Source: Kribbella aluminosa (lineage in GTDB: Bacteria > Actinomycetota > Actinomycetes > Propionibacteriales > Kribbellaceae). Taken from it: a stretch of 64,000 nt of DNA. The notes below the pieces were generated by a model. It was not told where the DNA came from. It was given only the letters and a program-made list of their open reading frames with translations, and made no database searches. The DNA is taken from assembly GCF_017876295.1 (NCBI RefSeq), contig NZ_JAGINT010000002.1:3906001-3970000 (forward strand), read 5' to 3'. Position 1 is the stretch's first letter; each line of letters starts with the position of its first letter. The translations under genes and the position numbers were made by a program. Positions 41,541 through 50,979 of this stretch are shown piece by piece.

Positions 41541-42003
41541 CGGTGATCTCGGTGCCGCCGGTGAGCTTCAGCAGCTCGTCGTAGCTGGTCGGGAAGACCG
41601 AGTGCGGGATGCCCGCCGCGGCCCAGATCACGTCGTACTGCGCCAGCGCGGTGTCGACGTACGTCGGGACCCGGCCCGGGTGCCCGACCGGGGCGACGCC
41701 GCCGATCGACTGGCCGGTGTGCTCCTTGACGAACTCCGGGGTGGCCCGCTTCAGCTTCCCGATCCCGAGCCCGGCGGCCACCTTCGCGGTGTCCACGCGG
41801 TGCGCGCCCGAGGTGAGGATCAGCACCGGGGCGCCGTCGCCGCTGAAGATCAGGCTGTTCGCGATCGCGCCGACCTCGCAGCCGAGCTCCGCCGCCGCGG
41901 CCGCCGCGGTCGGCACCGCCTCGTCCAGGATCACGATCTCTCCGGTGGCACCGGCCGCCTGCAGCGCGTCGGCCACCTTCTGCACATTGGGATGACTGCT
42001 CAC
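41533..42003 (-). CDS. YbaK/EbsC-type aminoacyl-tRNA deacylase
   Basis: A 156-residue YbaK/ProX-fold protein, which hydrolyses mischarged tRNA such as Cys-tRNA(Pro). Landmarks are EIVILDEAVPTAAAAAAELG, EVGAIANSLIFSG (IAKSLVF-like), VLILTSGAHRVDTAKVA and TGQSIGGVAPVGHPGRVPTY. The invariant Lys of bacterial YbaK (in AKTL/IVKTLVF) is Asn here, so this is the divergent YbaK branch and its activity is not certain. GTG start at 42003. Confidence 0.87.
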   Translation of the reverse strand: MSSHPNVQKVADALQAAGATGEIVILDEAVPTAAAAAAELGCEVGAIANSLIFSGDGAPVLILTSGAHRVDTAKVAAGLGIGKLKRATPEFVKEHTGQSIGGVAPVGHPGRVPTYVDTALAQYDVIWAAAGIPHSVFPTSYDELLKLTGGTEITVN

Positions 42004-42185
42004 CCTGGTGAGCTTAGGCGCCCTGTCATCCGGGTTTCGGGCCCCGTCCGAAACCGGCTTTCCGAAAACTGTCGGTGGCCCCCGGCACGATGAAGTCATG
42101 GAGACCGGAACCGTGCCCAGCATGCCCGCCCCCGCGGTCGCGGCTGCCCGCGTCCCGGTCCCCGGCGCGCCGGCACCGGTTCCCG

Positions 42186-42215
42186 TTGACGACTGCCGGC
42201 AGGCGACGATACGCT
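42186..42215 (+). promoter_or_regulatory. Sigma-A type promoter of the DUF6504 operon
   Basis: TTGACG (42186-42191), an 18-nt spacer and TACGCT (42210-42215) form a good promoter. A perfect LexA box lies over the expected transcription start. A 210-bp leader with no convincing gene follows, to the ATG at 42452. Confidence 0.6.
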
Positions 42216-42223
42216 TCCAGTGT

Positions 42224-42239
42224 TCGAACAGATGTTCGA
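42224..42239. promoter_or_regulatory. Perfect LexA (SOS) box
   Basis: TCGAAC-AGAT-GTTCGA matches the actinobacterial/Gram-positive SOS-box consensus (CGAAC-N4-GTTCG) with perfect symmetry. It lies 9 nt after the -10 box, so bound LexA would block transcription initiation. Confidence 0.85.
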
Positions 42240-42451
42240 TTGCCTCGGACCCGGCTTCGTCGGGAGGCCGGACCGGGGTGGACCGGACAGCTGGACGACT
42301 CCGGTGCGGAGTTGCGGCCGCATCGGAATCCGGTGGTCCCGGCGGGCCGGGCACCGGGGTGGACCTCGACCCCCACCCCGGGCTCACCCGCCGGGCCGCC
42401 GACCAGGGACCGGCCGTTCAGCAGGGCGTGGAACACAGGAGGCGATGGAGC

Positions 42452-42865
42452 ATGTGGGAGTTCGACGACGCCGTCGAGGTGCACTCGGTGCCCGTGGACG
42501 GCGTGCAGATCCCCGACCAGTTCCTCTGGCGCGGCCGGCTCTGGCGGGTCCGCGCGGTCCGCTCGCAGTGGACCGAGACCGCCGCCTGGTGGGAGCGCGG
42601 CGTGATCGGCACCGGCCGGATCCACGACCCGCTGGCCTCCACCCGCCCGGCGTCCGACGGCGACTCGCTGGCGCGGATCGACGCGGCCACGGTCGCGGAG
42701 GTCTGCTCGGCGGCCGTCGGCGTGCTGGACGCGGAGTGGGGTCCGGAGCGCTCGGTGTTCCGGGTGGAAGCCGGCTGCGGCCGGTTCGGACGGCAGGAGA
42801 TGTTCGATCTCGCCCACGACCCGCACTCGGGCCGCTGGCAACTGGAGAGGGTGACCGACCGATGA
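42452..42865 (+). CDS. DUF6504 family protein
   Basis: A 137-residue soluble protein. HSVPVDGVQIPDQFLWRGRL, WRVRAVRSQWTETAAWWERG, then FRVEAGCGRFGRQEMFDLAH and a terminal RWQLERVTDR are the DUF6504 pattern. Function unknown; in many actinobacteria such genes sit beside SAV_6107-type HEPN genes and DNA-damage polymerases. It is first in a run behind the LexA box. AGGAGG lies about 10 nt before the ATG. Stop overlaps the next start (ATGA). Confidence 0.83.
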   Translation: MWEFDDAVEVHSVPVDGVQIPDQFLWRGRLWRVRAVRSQWTETAAWWERGVIGTGRIHDPLASTRPASDGDSLARIDAATVAEVCSAAVGVLDAEWGPERSVFRVEAGCGRFGRQEMFDLAHDPHSGRWQLERVTDR

Positions 42866-43335
42866 CAGTTTCACCGGTATCGCCGGCTGCGGCCGGTGCG
42901 GCCAGCCGCGAGCTGTTCCGTGCCCGGGCCGCGCTGGCCGAGGCGACCGAGACCACCGACCACCTGATCCGCTACTCGAGCGCGCACATCGCGGCGCTCC
43001 GGGTCGCGGCCGCGGTCCTCGCCGTCCGCGCCCGCCCGGTGCGCTCGGGCAGCCGCCGCCGGGTGCAGCGCAACGCCTGGGTGCTGCTCGCCGAGGTCGC
43101 GCCGGAGTTCGGCGAGTGGGCCACGTTCTTCGCCGCCGGGGCCGCCCAGCGCGCGGCTGCCGAGGCCGGGCTGGCGCGCGCCGTCAGCACCCGCGAGGCC
43201 GACGACCTGGTCCGCGCGGTCGACACGTTCTACACCCAGGTGGAAGCGAGCCTGCGGCTGTCCACCAGCCCGGTGCTCACCGCGACCACCGACCCGCAGT
43301 CCGTCCTCACCCAGTCCTGGATGCAGGCGAGCTGA
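42862..43335 (+). CDS. SAV_6107-type HEPN domain protein
   Basis: A 157-residue, almost wholly helical protein. SRELFRARAALAEATETTDH, LIRYSSAHIAALRVAAAVLA, WVLLAEVAPEFGEWATFFA and TREADDLVRAVDTFYTQVEA match the SAV_6107 family of HEPN-like domains. The classical HEPN RNase motif (Rx4-6H) is not evident, so RNase activity should not be assumed. It is translationally coupled to DUF6504 (ATGA) and shares its LexA-controlled promoter. Confidence 0.83.
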   Translation: MTVSPVSPAAAGAASRELFRARAALAEATETTDHLIRYSSAHIAALRVAAAVLAVRARPVRSGSRRRVQRNAWVLLAEVAPEFGEWATFFAAGAAQRAAAEAGLARAVSTREADDLVRAVDTFYTQVEASLRLSTSPVLTATTDPQSVLTQSWMQAS

Positions 43336-43363
43336 CCAACCCGTAGTTGAGGAGATCCCGACC

Positions 43364-43591
43364 GTGAGCGAAACCACGAGAGGCCTGGGCAAGGACCTGT
43401 GCGCTCGCGTCCATGCCGTTACCGGCGACGAGTGCTACCTGCCGGACACCCACTACCCCCGTCCGCACCAGTCCCTGTCCGGCGTCTCGTGGCACGACGG
43501 CCTCTGCACCCGGTGCGCCGGCTCCGGCCTGCACGCCGACGGCCTCTGCCCAGCCTGCAACGGCACGTCGTTCGAGCCCCTCACCATTTAA
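43364..43591 (+). CDS. Small DnaJ-like zinc-ribbon protein
   Basis: A 75-residue protein with two CxxC pairs (GLCTRCAGSGLHADG and LCPACNGTS) that look like one zinc module of the DnaJ Cys-rich domain. A Cys-containing N-terminal part (LCARVHAVTGDECYLPDTHY) could add ligands. GTG start at 43364 with GAGGAG upstream. It lies 28 bp after the HEPN gene, so it is probably in the same transcript. Role unknown. Confidence 0.72.
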   Translation: MSETTRGLGKDLCARVHAVTGDECYLPDTHYPRPHQSLSGVSWHDGLCTRCAGSGLHADGLCPACNGTSFEPLTI

Positions 43592-43601
43592 GGTCGGCGG
43601 G

Positions 43602-44813
43602 GTGACTGGACTTCCGGTACTGGATGGTGAGGAGCAGCGGGTTCTCGGGAGCTTGCTGGAGAAGCAGTTGACCGTGCCGGCGTCGTACCCGTTGACGGCG
43701 AACGCGTTGCGGATGGCCTGCAACCAGGCCAGCAATCGCGAGCCGGTCGTGGACTACGACCAGGGCGCCGTCGAGCGGGTCGCCCGCGGACTGCGGGATC
43801 GCGAGCTGCTGCGGATCGTCTGGGTCGACATCGGCCGCCGGACGCTGAAGTACCACCAGATCCTGGACGAGACACTCGGACTCGGCGAGGACGAGCGAGC
43901 GCTGATCACCGTGCTGCTGCTCCGCGGCGCGCAGGCGCCGGGGGAGTTGCGGACCCGGACCGAGCGGCTGCACCGGTTCGAGGACCGCTCCGCCGTCGAG
44001 GCCTGCCTGCAACGGATGGCCGCGCGTCCCGAGCCACTCGTCCGCGAGCTCGAACGCCGCGCCGGTCAGCACGATCGCCGCTGGATCCACCTGCTCGGCC
44101 CGGTGCCCGAGGCGGAAGCCGTCGCCACGGTGGAGCCGGTCGACCGCGACACGGTGATCGCCGACGGCACGGCGGCCCGTGACGAGCGGGTGCGTTCGGC
44201 GTACGACGCGGTGGCGACGGCGTACGCGGACGAGCTGCTGGACGAGCTCGACGGGCTGCCGTTCGAACGTTGGCTGCTCGACCGGGTGATCGCCGACGCC
44301 AACGGCCGCCCGGTCGTCGAGGTCGGCGCCGGGCCTGGGCACGTGACGGCGTACCTCGCCGACCGGGACGCGGACGCGACCGGCGTCGACCTGTCGCCGG
44401 AGATGGTTGCCGAGGCACGCCGACGGTTCCCGCGGCTCAGGTTCGAGGTCGGCGACCTGCGGCGGCTCGGTCGCCCGCCGGCCAGTCCCGGCTGGGCGGC
44501 GGTGCTCGCGTGGTACTCGCTGATCCACCTCGCCGCCTCGGAGTTGCCGGAAACGATCGTCGCGCTGACCCGCCCGCTGGACCCCGGCGGCCTGCTGGTG
44601 CTCGCGCTGCACGCCGGCGACGAGGTCCGCCACGTCGACGAGTTCCTGGGCCACGAGGTCAGCCTCGACTACGTCCTGCACAACCCCACCCAACTGGTCC
44701 ACCTGCTCGAAGCCGCCGGCCTGACCGACATCGAGTGGTACCTCCGTGGCGCGATCGCACCCCGCGCCGAATCCACCAACCGCCTGTACGTCGTGGCCCG
44801 TACGCCGTCCTGA
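43602..44813 (+). CDS. DUF480 (YceH-like) domain fused to a SAM methyltransferase
   Basis: A 403-residue fusion. Residues 1-185 are DUF480: EEQRVLGSLLEKQLTVPASY, PLTANALRMACNQASNREPV, LLLRGAQAPGELRTRTERLH and PRPEPLV-like ARPEPLVRELERRAGQHDRR. Residues about 200-403 are a class I methyltransferase: YDAVATAYADEL, motif I PVVEVGAGPGHVTAYLA, TGVDLSPEMVAEARRRFP, and AVLAWYSLIHLAASELPETI. DUF480 has two winged helices, so a DNA- or RNA-linked modification is conceivable; no substrate is known. GTG start at 43602, only 10 bp after the zinc-ribbon gene. Confidence 0.85.
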   Translation: MTGLPVLDGEEQRVLGSLLEKQLTVPASYPLTANALRMACNQASNREPVVDYDQGAVERVARGLRDRELLRIVWVDIGRRTLKYHQILDETLGLGEDERALITVLLLRGAQAPGELRTRTERLHRFEDRSAVEACLQRMAARPEPLVRELERRAGQHDRRWIHLLGPVPEAEAVATVEPVDRDTVIADGTAARDERVRSAYDAVATAYADELLDELDGLPFERWLLDRVIADANGRPVVEVGAGPGHVTAYLADRDADATGVDLSPEMVAEARRRFPRLRFEVGDLRRLGRPPASPGWAAVLAWYSLIHLAASELPETIVALTRPLDPGGLLVLALHAGDEVRHVDEFLGHEVSLDYVLHNPTQLVHLLEAAGLTDIEWYLRGAIAPRAESTNRLYVVARTPS

Positions 44814-44867
44814 TCGTCGCGTGCCAGTAGGGTGTGGCGCGGCGGTGTGCACTGAGCTGGAGGGTTG

Positions 44868-45614
44868 ATGGTGGAGCGGCGGCGGCGTGGGGTACGGACG
44901 GCGTTGGTCGGCGAGGCGCTGCGGGTTGCGCTGGCGGCGCGGGAGCGGACCGATCCGGGTGCCGGCCTGGACATCGTCGACCTCGGCGGCGGGACCGGTG
45001 GGTTCGCGGTGCCGCTGGCGGTCGAGGGGCACCGGGTGACGGTCGTCGACCCGAGCCCCGACGCGCTCGCCTCGCTCGAACGCCGGGCCCGCGACGAAGG
45101 CGTCAGCGAACTCGTGCGCGGCGTCCAGGGTGATGCCGCGGAGCTGCTGGGTCTGACCGGGGAGTCGACCGCGGACGCCGTCCTGTGCCACGGGGTGCTG
45201 GAGGTCGTCGACGACCCGGTGCAGGCTCTGCAGGCGATGGCGTCGGTGCTGCGGGAGGGCGGCGTACTGAGCCTGCTCGTTGCCCAGCGCAACGCTGTCG
45301 TGCTCGCCCGGGCACTCGCCGGGCACCTGGCCGAGGCGCGGATCGCGCTACAGGACCCCGACGGGCGCTGGGGCGTCACCGATCCGATGCCGCGCCGGTT
45401 CGACGAGGCCGGGATCACGGCGCAGCTGGCCGACGCCGGGTTCATGGTGCACACGGTGCACGGTGTCCGGACGTTCGCCGACCTGGTGCCGTCGGCGTTC
45501 GTCGACTCGGAGCCGGGCGCGGCCGATTCGCTGGCCGAGCTCGAGCGGGCGGCGAGCCAGCACCCGGCGTTCCGCGCGCTGGCCACCCAGCTGCACATCC
45601 TCGCCACCCGCTGA
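44868..45614 (+). CDS. Class I SAM-dependent methyltransferase
   Basis: A 248-residue methyltransferase. Motif I is IVDLGGGTGGFAVPLA, post-I VTVVDPSPDALASLER, motif II VLCHGVLEVVDDP and motif III LREGGVLSLLVAQRN. The C-terminal part (FDEAGITAQLADAGFMVHTV and TFADLVPSAF) resembles the CmoA/SmtA-like group found near DUF3040 genes in other actinobacteria. Substrate unknown. Start is ATG 44868 or GTG 44871; GGAGGG just upstream favours the latter slightly. Confidence 0.87.
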   Translation: MVERRRRGVRTALVGEALRVALAARERTDPGAGLDIVDLGGGTGGFAVPLAVEGHRVTVVDPSPDALASLERRARDEGVSELVRGVQGDAAELLGLTGESTADAVLCHGVLEVVDDPVQALQAMASVLREGGVLSLLVAQRNAVVLARALAGHLAEARIALQDPDGRWGVTDPMPRRFDEAGITAQLADAGFMVHTVHGVRTFADLVPSAFVDSEPGAADSLAELERAASQHPAFRALATQLHILATR

Positions 45615-45718
45615 GCGGTTGTAACGCAGAGTGATGGCGGCGGCACCTCGCGCGGGCAGTTGCGCGACCGTGACGCGCTGGACAGGCGGTCAGGGTTTCG
45701 TGTGGCGCGGGCGCGGCC

Positions 45719-45724
45719 TAGACT
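45719..45724 (+). promoter_or_regulatory. -10 box TAGACT for the DUF3040 gene
   Basis: TAGACT with a weak TTTCGT -35 (45696-45701, 17-nt spacer) lies 45 nt before the GTG at 45769. That leaves a short leader with the ribosome site. Confidence 0.4.
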
Positions 45725-45768
45725 GGAGGCGGCCTATCGAGATCGCGCTCATCATGGAGGGATCGACG

Positions 45769-46170
45769 GTGCCCCTCTCGGAAGAAGAGCAGCGCCAGTT
45801 CGAGCAGCTCGAACGTGCCCTTGCTGCGGAAGACCCGAAGTTCGTTTCCGCCATGCGTGGGACCAATGTGCGCTTGTATTACCGCCGCCGGGCAGTGCTC
45901 GCCGGCGTTGGATTCGTGCTGGGCATCGTGGTGCTGATGACCGGCGCAATTCTGCCGAACACCGTCATCGGAGTCATCGGCTTCGTGATGATGGTGGCCT
46001 GTCTGTACGTCGCAGCGCTGAGCATGAAGCGGATCAGCAACGCGGGAGAGTCCGACGACATCCCGCCGCCTCCGCCGGCGAAGCGCCACCGGACCAAGCA
46101 CGAGTCGTCCGGCACGTTCATGGAGCGCATGGAGGACCGCTGGCGCCGCCGCCGCGAGGAAGACCTCTGA
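45769..46170 (+). CDS. DUF3040 membrane protein
   Basis: A 133-residue protein. The N-terminal VPLSEEEQRQFEQLERALAA with DPKF is the DUF3040 signature. Two membrane spans follow (AVLAGVGFVLGIVVLMTGAI and VIGVIGFVMMVACLYVAAL), and a basic, Pro-rich cytoplasmic tail ends RWRRRREEDL. This gene is conserved just upstream of the dcw cluster in actinobacteria (Rv2169c-like); a Streptomyces homologue is linked to sporulation. GTG start with GGAGGG at 7 nt. Confidence 0.88.
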   Translation: MPLSEEEQRQFEQLERALAAEDPKFVSAMRGTNVRLYYRRRAVLAGVGFVLGIVVLMTGAILPNTVIGVIGFVMMVACLYVAALSMKRISNAGESDDIPPPPPAKRHRTKHESSGTFMERMEDRWRRRREEDL

Positions 46171-46191
46171 CGGCCCCCACCACCTGACTTC

Positions 46192-46228
46192 CGGCCACAC
46201 CCGCGCCCCCACGGGCCGGGTGTGGCCG
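46192..46228. terminator. Bidirectional terminator between DUF3040 and transglutaminase genes
   Basis: CGGCCACACCC (46192-46202) and GGGTGTGGCCG (46218-46228) form a perfect 11-bp stem with a 15-nt loop, followed by TTTAT on the plus strand. It separates two convergent genes. Confidence 0.75.
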
Positions 46229-46229
46229 T

Positions 46230-48581
46230 TTATGCAGTGCGCTTCCGGAGGAGCAGGGAGCGGAGCCGGGCCAGCAGCAGGTCGAACTCGTCCAGCAGGT
46301 CGGACGCCTCGGCGGTGCCGCGGCTCAGGTACCACCGCCAGGACGGCGGCAGCAACCGTGCCCGCCACCGGCGCCGGGTGGGCGCCTGCACCCATAGAGC
46401 CTGCCGTACGGCGGCCGTGTCGTCGCGGAGGTCCAGTTCGAGGTTCGAGTCGCCGGCGTACCGGAGTGCCTCGATGCCGCGGGCCAGCCGGCGCGCCGCC
46501 GGGTGGGTCTCCTCCGGGAGCTTCGACACCAGCCACTGACCGGACTGGCGCGGCGTCGAGATGTCCGACCAGTCGAGGTGCAGGTCCCGCGCGGTGTCCC
46601 GGACCTCCGCCCACAACCCTTCGGCCCCGGCCCGTCCCGGCGGGCGCAGGTACCGTCGCCGGCGGGTGAGCGTCCGGACCAGCCACGGGATGCAGATCAG
46701 CAGGATGACGCCGAGCACACCGGCGATCGCCTGCCCGCCGCCGTTGCGGAACCAGTTGCCGCTGCCGATCGCCGTACCGGTCTGGTCCGGCAGGTTCGGG
46801 TCGTGCCGCGGCTTGTCGATCGGCGCGGTCTGCTTGCCGCCCGGTGTCGCCGGCTCGCTGGTCGTCGGCGTGGTGGGGGTGGTCGTGGTCCCGCTCGCGG
46901 GGACGGTCCAGCCTGGCGTGGTCGCCACCCGGGCGGACGGCGTCGGCTCGAACCGGACCCAGCCGGTGCCCTGGAAGTACAGCTCCGGCCAGGCGTGCAT
47001 GTCGTGCATCCGGACCGTGTACTCGCCGTCCTTGCCGGCCGTCCCGGGCAGGAACCCGATGCCGACCCGGGCCGGGATCCCGAGGATCCGGGACATCAGC
47101 GCCATCCCGGTCGCGAACTGCTCGCAGTACCCGGACTTGCTGGTCAGCAGGAAGTCCTCGAGCGCGGCCATCCCGCTGCCCTTGACGTTCTGCGTGCTGT
47201 ACGTGAACCCGCCGCCGGTACGGAACCAGTCCTGCAGCAGCACGGCGGCCTCGAACTTGTTGTCCTTCGCATCCGCCGTCACCCGGTAGGCCAGCTGCTT
47301 GATGCTCTCCGGCGTCGTCTCCGGTACGACCATCGTGTACCGGTCGGGAGCGCTGGTGGTGATCGAGTCGTGCAACTGCTCCGGCGTCGGCTGTAGGTCG
47401 TACGACGTGAGCCTGTACTCCTTGCCCGCGGCGATGCTGCCGTCGTTGGACATCACGTCCAGTGCGCCGGGGTCGTAGCTCCAGCCCTGCCTGAGCGAGA
47501 TCGAGTGCAGCGGGTAGGGGACCGGGACGAGCTGCGAGCGGAGGTCCCGGGTGACGCTGATGTCCATCGTGGTCTGCGGGACGTTCGACAGGTCGCCGGT
47601 GAAACCGGGCGGCGGCGTCAGGTCGCCGTTCAGCTTGTTCTCCTGGCCGCGGGGCGCGATCTGCCAGGTGTTGCCGTCGAACAGGTCGAGCGCGGTGAGC
47701 CGCAGGTAGCTGCCGCCGGACGGGCCGCCCTTGTAGGTCAGCGCGACCACGTTCTCGCCGCGCTTGAGGTTGCGGCCCATGTCGAGCATCGGGTTGGTCG
47801 ACGAGATCGACGCGCCGGTCCCGGTGCCGGAACTGCCGCCTGCCAGGCCGTTGCCGAGCACACCTTCCGGCAACGCGGGCAGCAACGCGGGCAGCAGCGC
47901 GGCGATCGCGACCACGGTCAGCCCGATCCGGCGGCCGGCCTGACCGAGCGCCGACGCCTCCACGGGCTCGGCCGCGTCCAGGTGCGAGACGCCCGAGATC
48001 CGCCGGCCCCAGCGACTCAGCCGGCTCCGTCCCTCCGAGGACAGCAGCACGATGTAGCCGATCGCCGGCGGGATGAACAGCAGCCACGGCAGCCCGCCGT
48101 GCACGGTCGCGGCCGGCACCGTGTACATGATCAGCAGCAGCAGGCCGGACCACGCCGCCTGCCGGAGCTGGACCGCGATCACGTGGATCAGGAACCCGGT
48201 CACCGAGATCACGGTCACCGCGAACAGCGTCAGGTGCGGGTCCTGCGGCAGCGGCGCGCTGAACCGGTTGATCGAGTCCATCGCGTCGACCAGCTGCGAG
48301 TTGAACTCGATCGCCGTCGCCTTCCACGGGAACAGCCCGAACTTCATCGTGCTGTGCAGGAAGAACAGCGAGAGCAGCTCGGTCAGCACCAGCAGCTGGA
48401 CGATCGGTACGACGACCCGCGGGATGCGCAGGTTCTGCAGCAGGACGCCGACGCCGGTGATCAGCGCACACAGGAACGCACTGACGAACACGAACGGCCC
48501 GGAGAATACCGGCGTCAGCACCAGCGACCCGAGCGCGGTCGCGCCCCACGCGGCAATGGAGATCCTTGCGTGACCGGTCAT
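46230..48581 (-). CDS. Membrane transglutaminase-like protein (TgpA type)
   Basis: A 783-residue protein. About six membrane spans occupy the first 220 residues. A periplasmic-side transglutaminase core follows with Cys in LTSKSGYCEQFATGMALMSR, His in MHDMHAWPELYFQGTGW and Asp/Glu near VRFEPTP. A Thr/Pro linker, one more span (IAGVLGVILLICIPWLV) and a cytoplasmic DUF4129-like end complete it. With DUF58 and MoxR this forms the common three-gene set whose role is envelope protein assembly or processing. ATG at 48581; its GGGAGG ribosome site lies inside a hairpin arm. Confidence 0.88.
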   Translation of the reverse strand: MTGHARISIAAWGATALGSLVLTPVFSGPFVFVSAFLCALITGVGVLLQNLRIPRVVVPIVQLLVLTELLSLFFLHSTMKFGLFPWKATAIEFNSQLVDAMDSINRFSAPLPQDPHLTLFAVTVISVTGFLIHVIAVQLRQAAWSGLLLLIMYTVPAATVHGGLPWLLFIPPAIGYIVLLSSEGRSRLSRWGRRISGVSHLDAAEPVEASALGQAGRRIGLTVVAIAALLPALLPALPEGVLGNGLAGGSSGTGTGASISSTNPMLDMGRNLKRGENVVALTYKGGPSGGSYLRLTALDLFDGNTWQIAPRGQENKLNGDLTPPPGFTGDLSNVPQTTMDISVTRDLRSQLVPVPYPLHSISLRQGWSYDPGALDVMSNDGSIAAGKEYRLTSYDLQPTPEQLHDSITTSAPDRYTMVVPETTPESIKQLAYRVTADAKDNKFEAAVLLQDWFRTGGGFTYSTQNVKGSGMAALEDFLLTSKSGYCEQFATGMALMSRILGIPARVGIGFLPGTAGKDGEYTVRMHDMHAWPELYFQGTGWVRFEPTPSARVATTPGWTVPASGTTTTPTTPTTSEPATPGGKQTAPIDKPRHDPNLPDQTGTAIGSGNWFRNGGGQAIAGVLGVILLICIPWLVRTLTRRRRYLRPPGRAGAEGLWAEVRDTARDLHLDWSDISTPRQSGQWLVSKLPEETHPAARRLARGIEALRYAGDSNLELDLRDDTAAVRQALWVQAPTRRRWRARLLPPSWRWYLSRGTAEASDLLDEFDLLLARLRSLLLRKRTA

Positions 48582-48586
48582 CGGGC

Positions 48587-48650
48587 CTCCCGGCCTGGAC
48601 TGAGGAGCGGAGGGAGCGAAGCGACCGGAGCGACGAGGGAAGGCCGGGAG
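48587..48650 (-). promoter_or_regulatory. Hairpin that can mask the transglutaminase ribosome site; repeat-like loop
   Basis: CTCCCGGCCT (48587-48596) and AGGCCGGGAG (48641-48650) are exact complements. On the minus-strand mRNA the downstream arm contains the GGGAG of the transglutaminase ribosome site. The 44-nt loop has the GAGCGAAGCGACCGGAGCGA pattern typical of dispersed repeats in actinobacteria. Confidence 0.5.
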
Positions 48651-48696
48651 CAACAGCCCGATGACCTGCCGCGACGGAGTCGGGGCATATGTGCTG

Positions 48697-49983
48697 TCAT
48701 GCGATACGTCCGCTCCTCAGGCCCAGGCCTGACCACACAGTGGGGAGGTGGTCGCCGCGGCGGACTCTGGCTACTCGCCAGCCGTTGCGGCGGAGTTCGT
48801 TGTCGGTGGCGTCCGTGGCCGCGGTCAGGCGGGCCGCCTTCTCGGTCGCCTCGGCGCCGACCGCCCAGCTGGCCGCGTCCAGCACCAGCGCGACACCGGT
48901 CGCCTGGCTGGTCCGCCACCGGTTCAGGGCGATGACGTCATCGATGCTGCAGGCGCCCAGGACGGCGATCACCAGGCTCGGCTCCTGCGCGTGCCGGTCG
49001 ACGCTCAGCAGCGGACCGAGCTCGGCGTACTTGTGCTCCTCGACGGTCGCGCACTCGGTCAGCAACTGCTGCTGGCTGAGCGGCTGGTGGACCGCGGCGG
49101 ACGTCCGGTGCGTGATCGCGGACAGCGTGGTCGGCCCGCCGAGCATCGTGGTGACGTACCCGCGGCGCAACCGGTCGATGCCGATCGACGCGACCGCGCT
49201 GACCGCCCACTCCAGACTCGACGACGGCCCGTGCCCGTGGTGCGAGATCATCCGTGCGTCCAGGAACAGCGAGCACCGGCTCTGCCACGGCTGCTCCTCG
49301 CGGCGGACCATCAGCTCGCCGCGGCGCGCGGTCGACCGCCAGTGCACCCGCCGCAGGTCGTCGCCGTCGCGGTACTCGCGGACGGTCGCGTCCTCTTCAC
49401 CGGCAGCTGCGATCGCCCGCGGCCGGTTCTCGCCGGAGCCGGCCCGGTCAGCGCCCAGCCGTACTTCGGGAAGCTTGTAGACCCGCGGCGTCACCAGCAG
49501 GTGCTGGCTGCGGGTGAACGTCCGGCTCGTCTCCACCAGCCCGAACGGGTCCGCGACCGTCAGCATCAACGGCCCGACCTGGAACAGCCCGCGGACGTCG
49601 GACTTGACCGGGTACGTGACGGTACGGCGCCAGTTCGGGCTGACCCGGTCGACGACGAACCGCGGCCGGTGGCCCAGTACGTAAGGAATCCGGTCCTCGA
49701 GCAGCAGCAGCCCCGCGGGCATCCGGCCCTGGTTGCTCAGCGTCAGCTCGACCGTCGCCTGCGTTCCGACCGGGACCTGGTCCGGCGCGAGGCTGCGGCG
49801 TACCTGCAACCGCAGCCGCGTCCGGCCGACGACCAGCGCTGCCACCACCGGCAGCGCGGCCAGCAGGATGCCGACGCGCAGCAGGTCCTTCTGGCCGAGC
49901 AGCAACGCGCACAGCGACGCAGTGATCCCGGCAGCGACGAACGCCCGCCCTCTGGTGGTCAGTCCGCGCAGTGCCTGCCGCAT
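48697..49983 (-). CDS. DUF58 domain protein
   Basis: A 428-residue protein. Two N-terminal hydrophobic segments (GRAFVAAGITASLCALLLG and LLRVGILLAALPVVAALVV) anchor it. The DUF58 block is REYRDGDDLRRVHWRSTARR followed by GELMVRREEQPW. The C-terminal part resembles a vWA-like fold (CSLFLDARMISHHG). It is the middle gene of moxR-DUF58-transglutaminase; its start lies 3 nt after the moxR stop. A 115-bp gap with the hairpin separates it from transglutaminase. Confidence 0.9.
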   Translation of the reverse strand: MRQALRGLTTRGRAFVAAGITASLCALLLGQKDLLRVGILLAALPVVAALVVGRTRLRLQVRRSLAPDQVPVGTQATVELTLSNQGRMPAGLLLLEDRIPYVLGHRPRFVVDRVSPNWRRTVTYPVKSDVRGLFQVGPLMLTVADPFGLVETSRTFTRSQHLLVTPRVYKLPEVRLGADRAGSGENRPRAIAAAGEEDATVREYRDGDDLRRVHWRSTARRGELMVRREEQPWQSRCSLFLDARMISHHGHGPSSSLEWAVSAVASIGIDRLRRGYVTTMLGGPTTLSAITHRTSAAVHQPLSQQQLLTECATVEEHKYAELGPLLSVDRHAQEPSLVIAVLGACSIDDVIALNRWRTSQATGVALVLDAASWAVGAEATEKAARLTAATDATDNELRRNGWRVARVRRGDHLPTVWSGLGLRSGRIA

Positions 49984-49986
49984 GTC

Positions 49987-50979
<993 letters not shown>

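Noticed and set aside
42862..43335. HEPN RNase toxin of a toxin-antitoxin pair
   Set aside because: The Rx4-6H catalytic motif is not evident and the neighbour is DUF6504, not a MNT-type or other known antitoxin.
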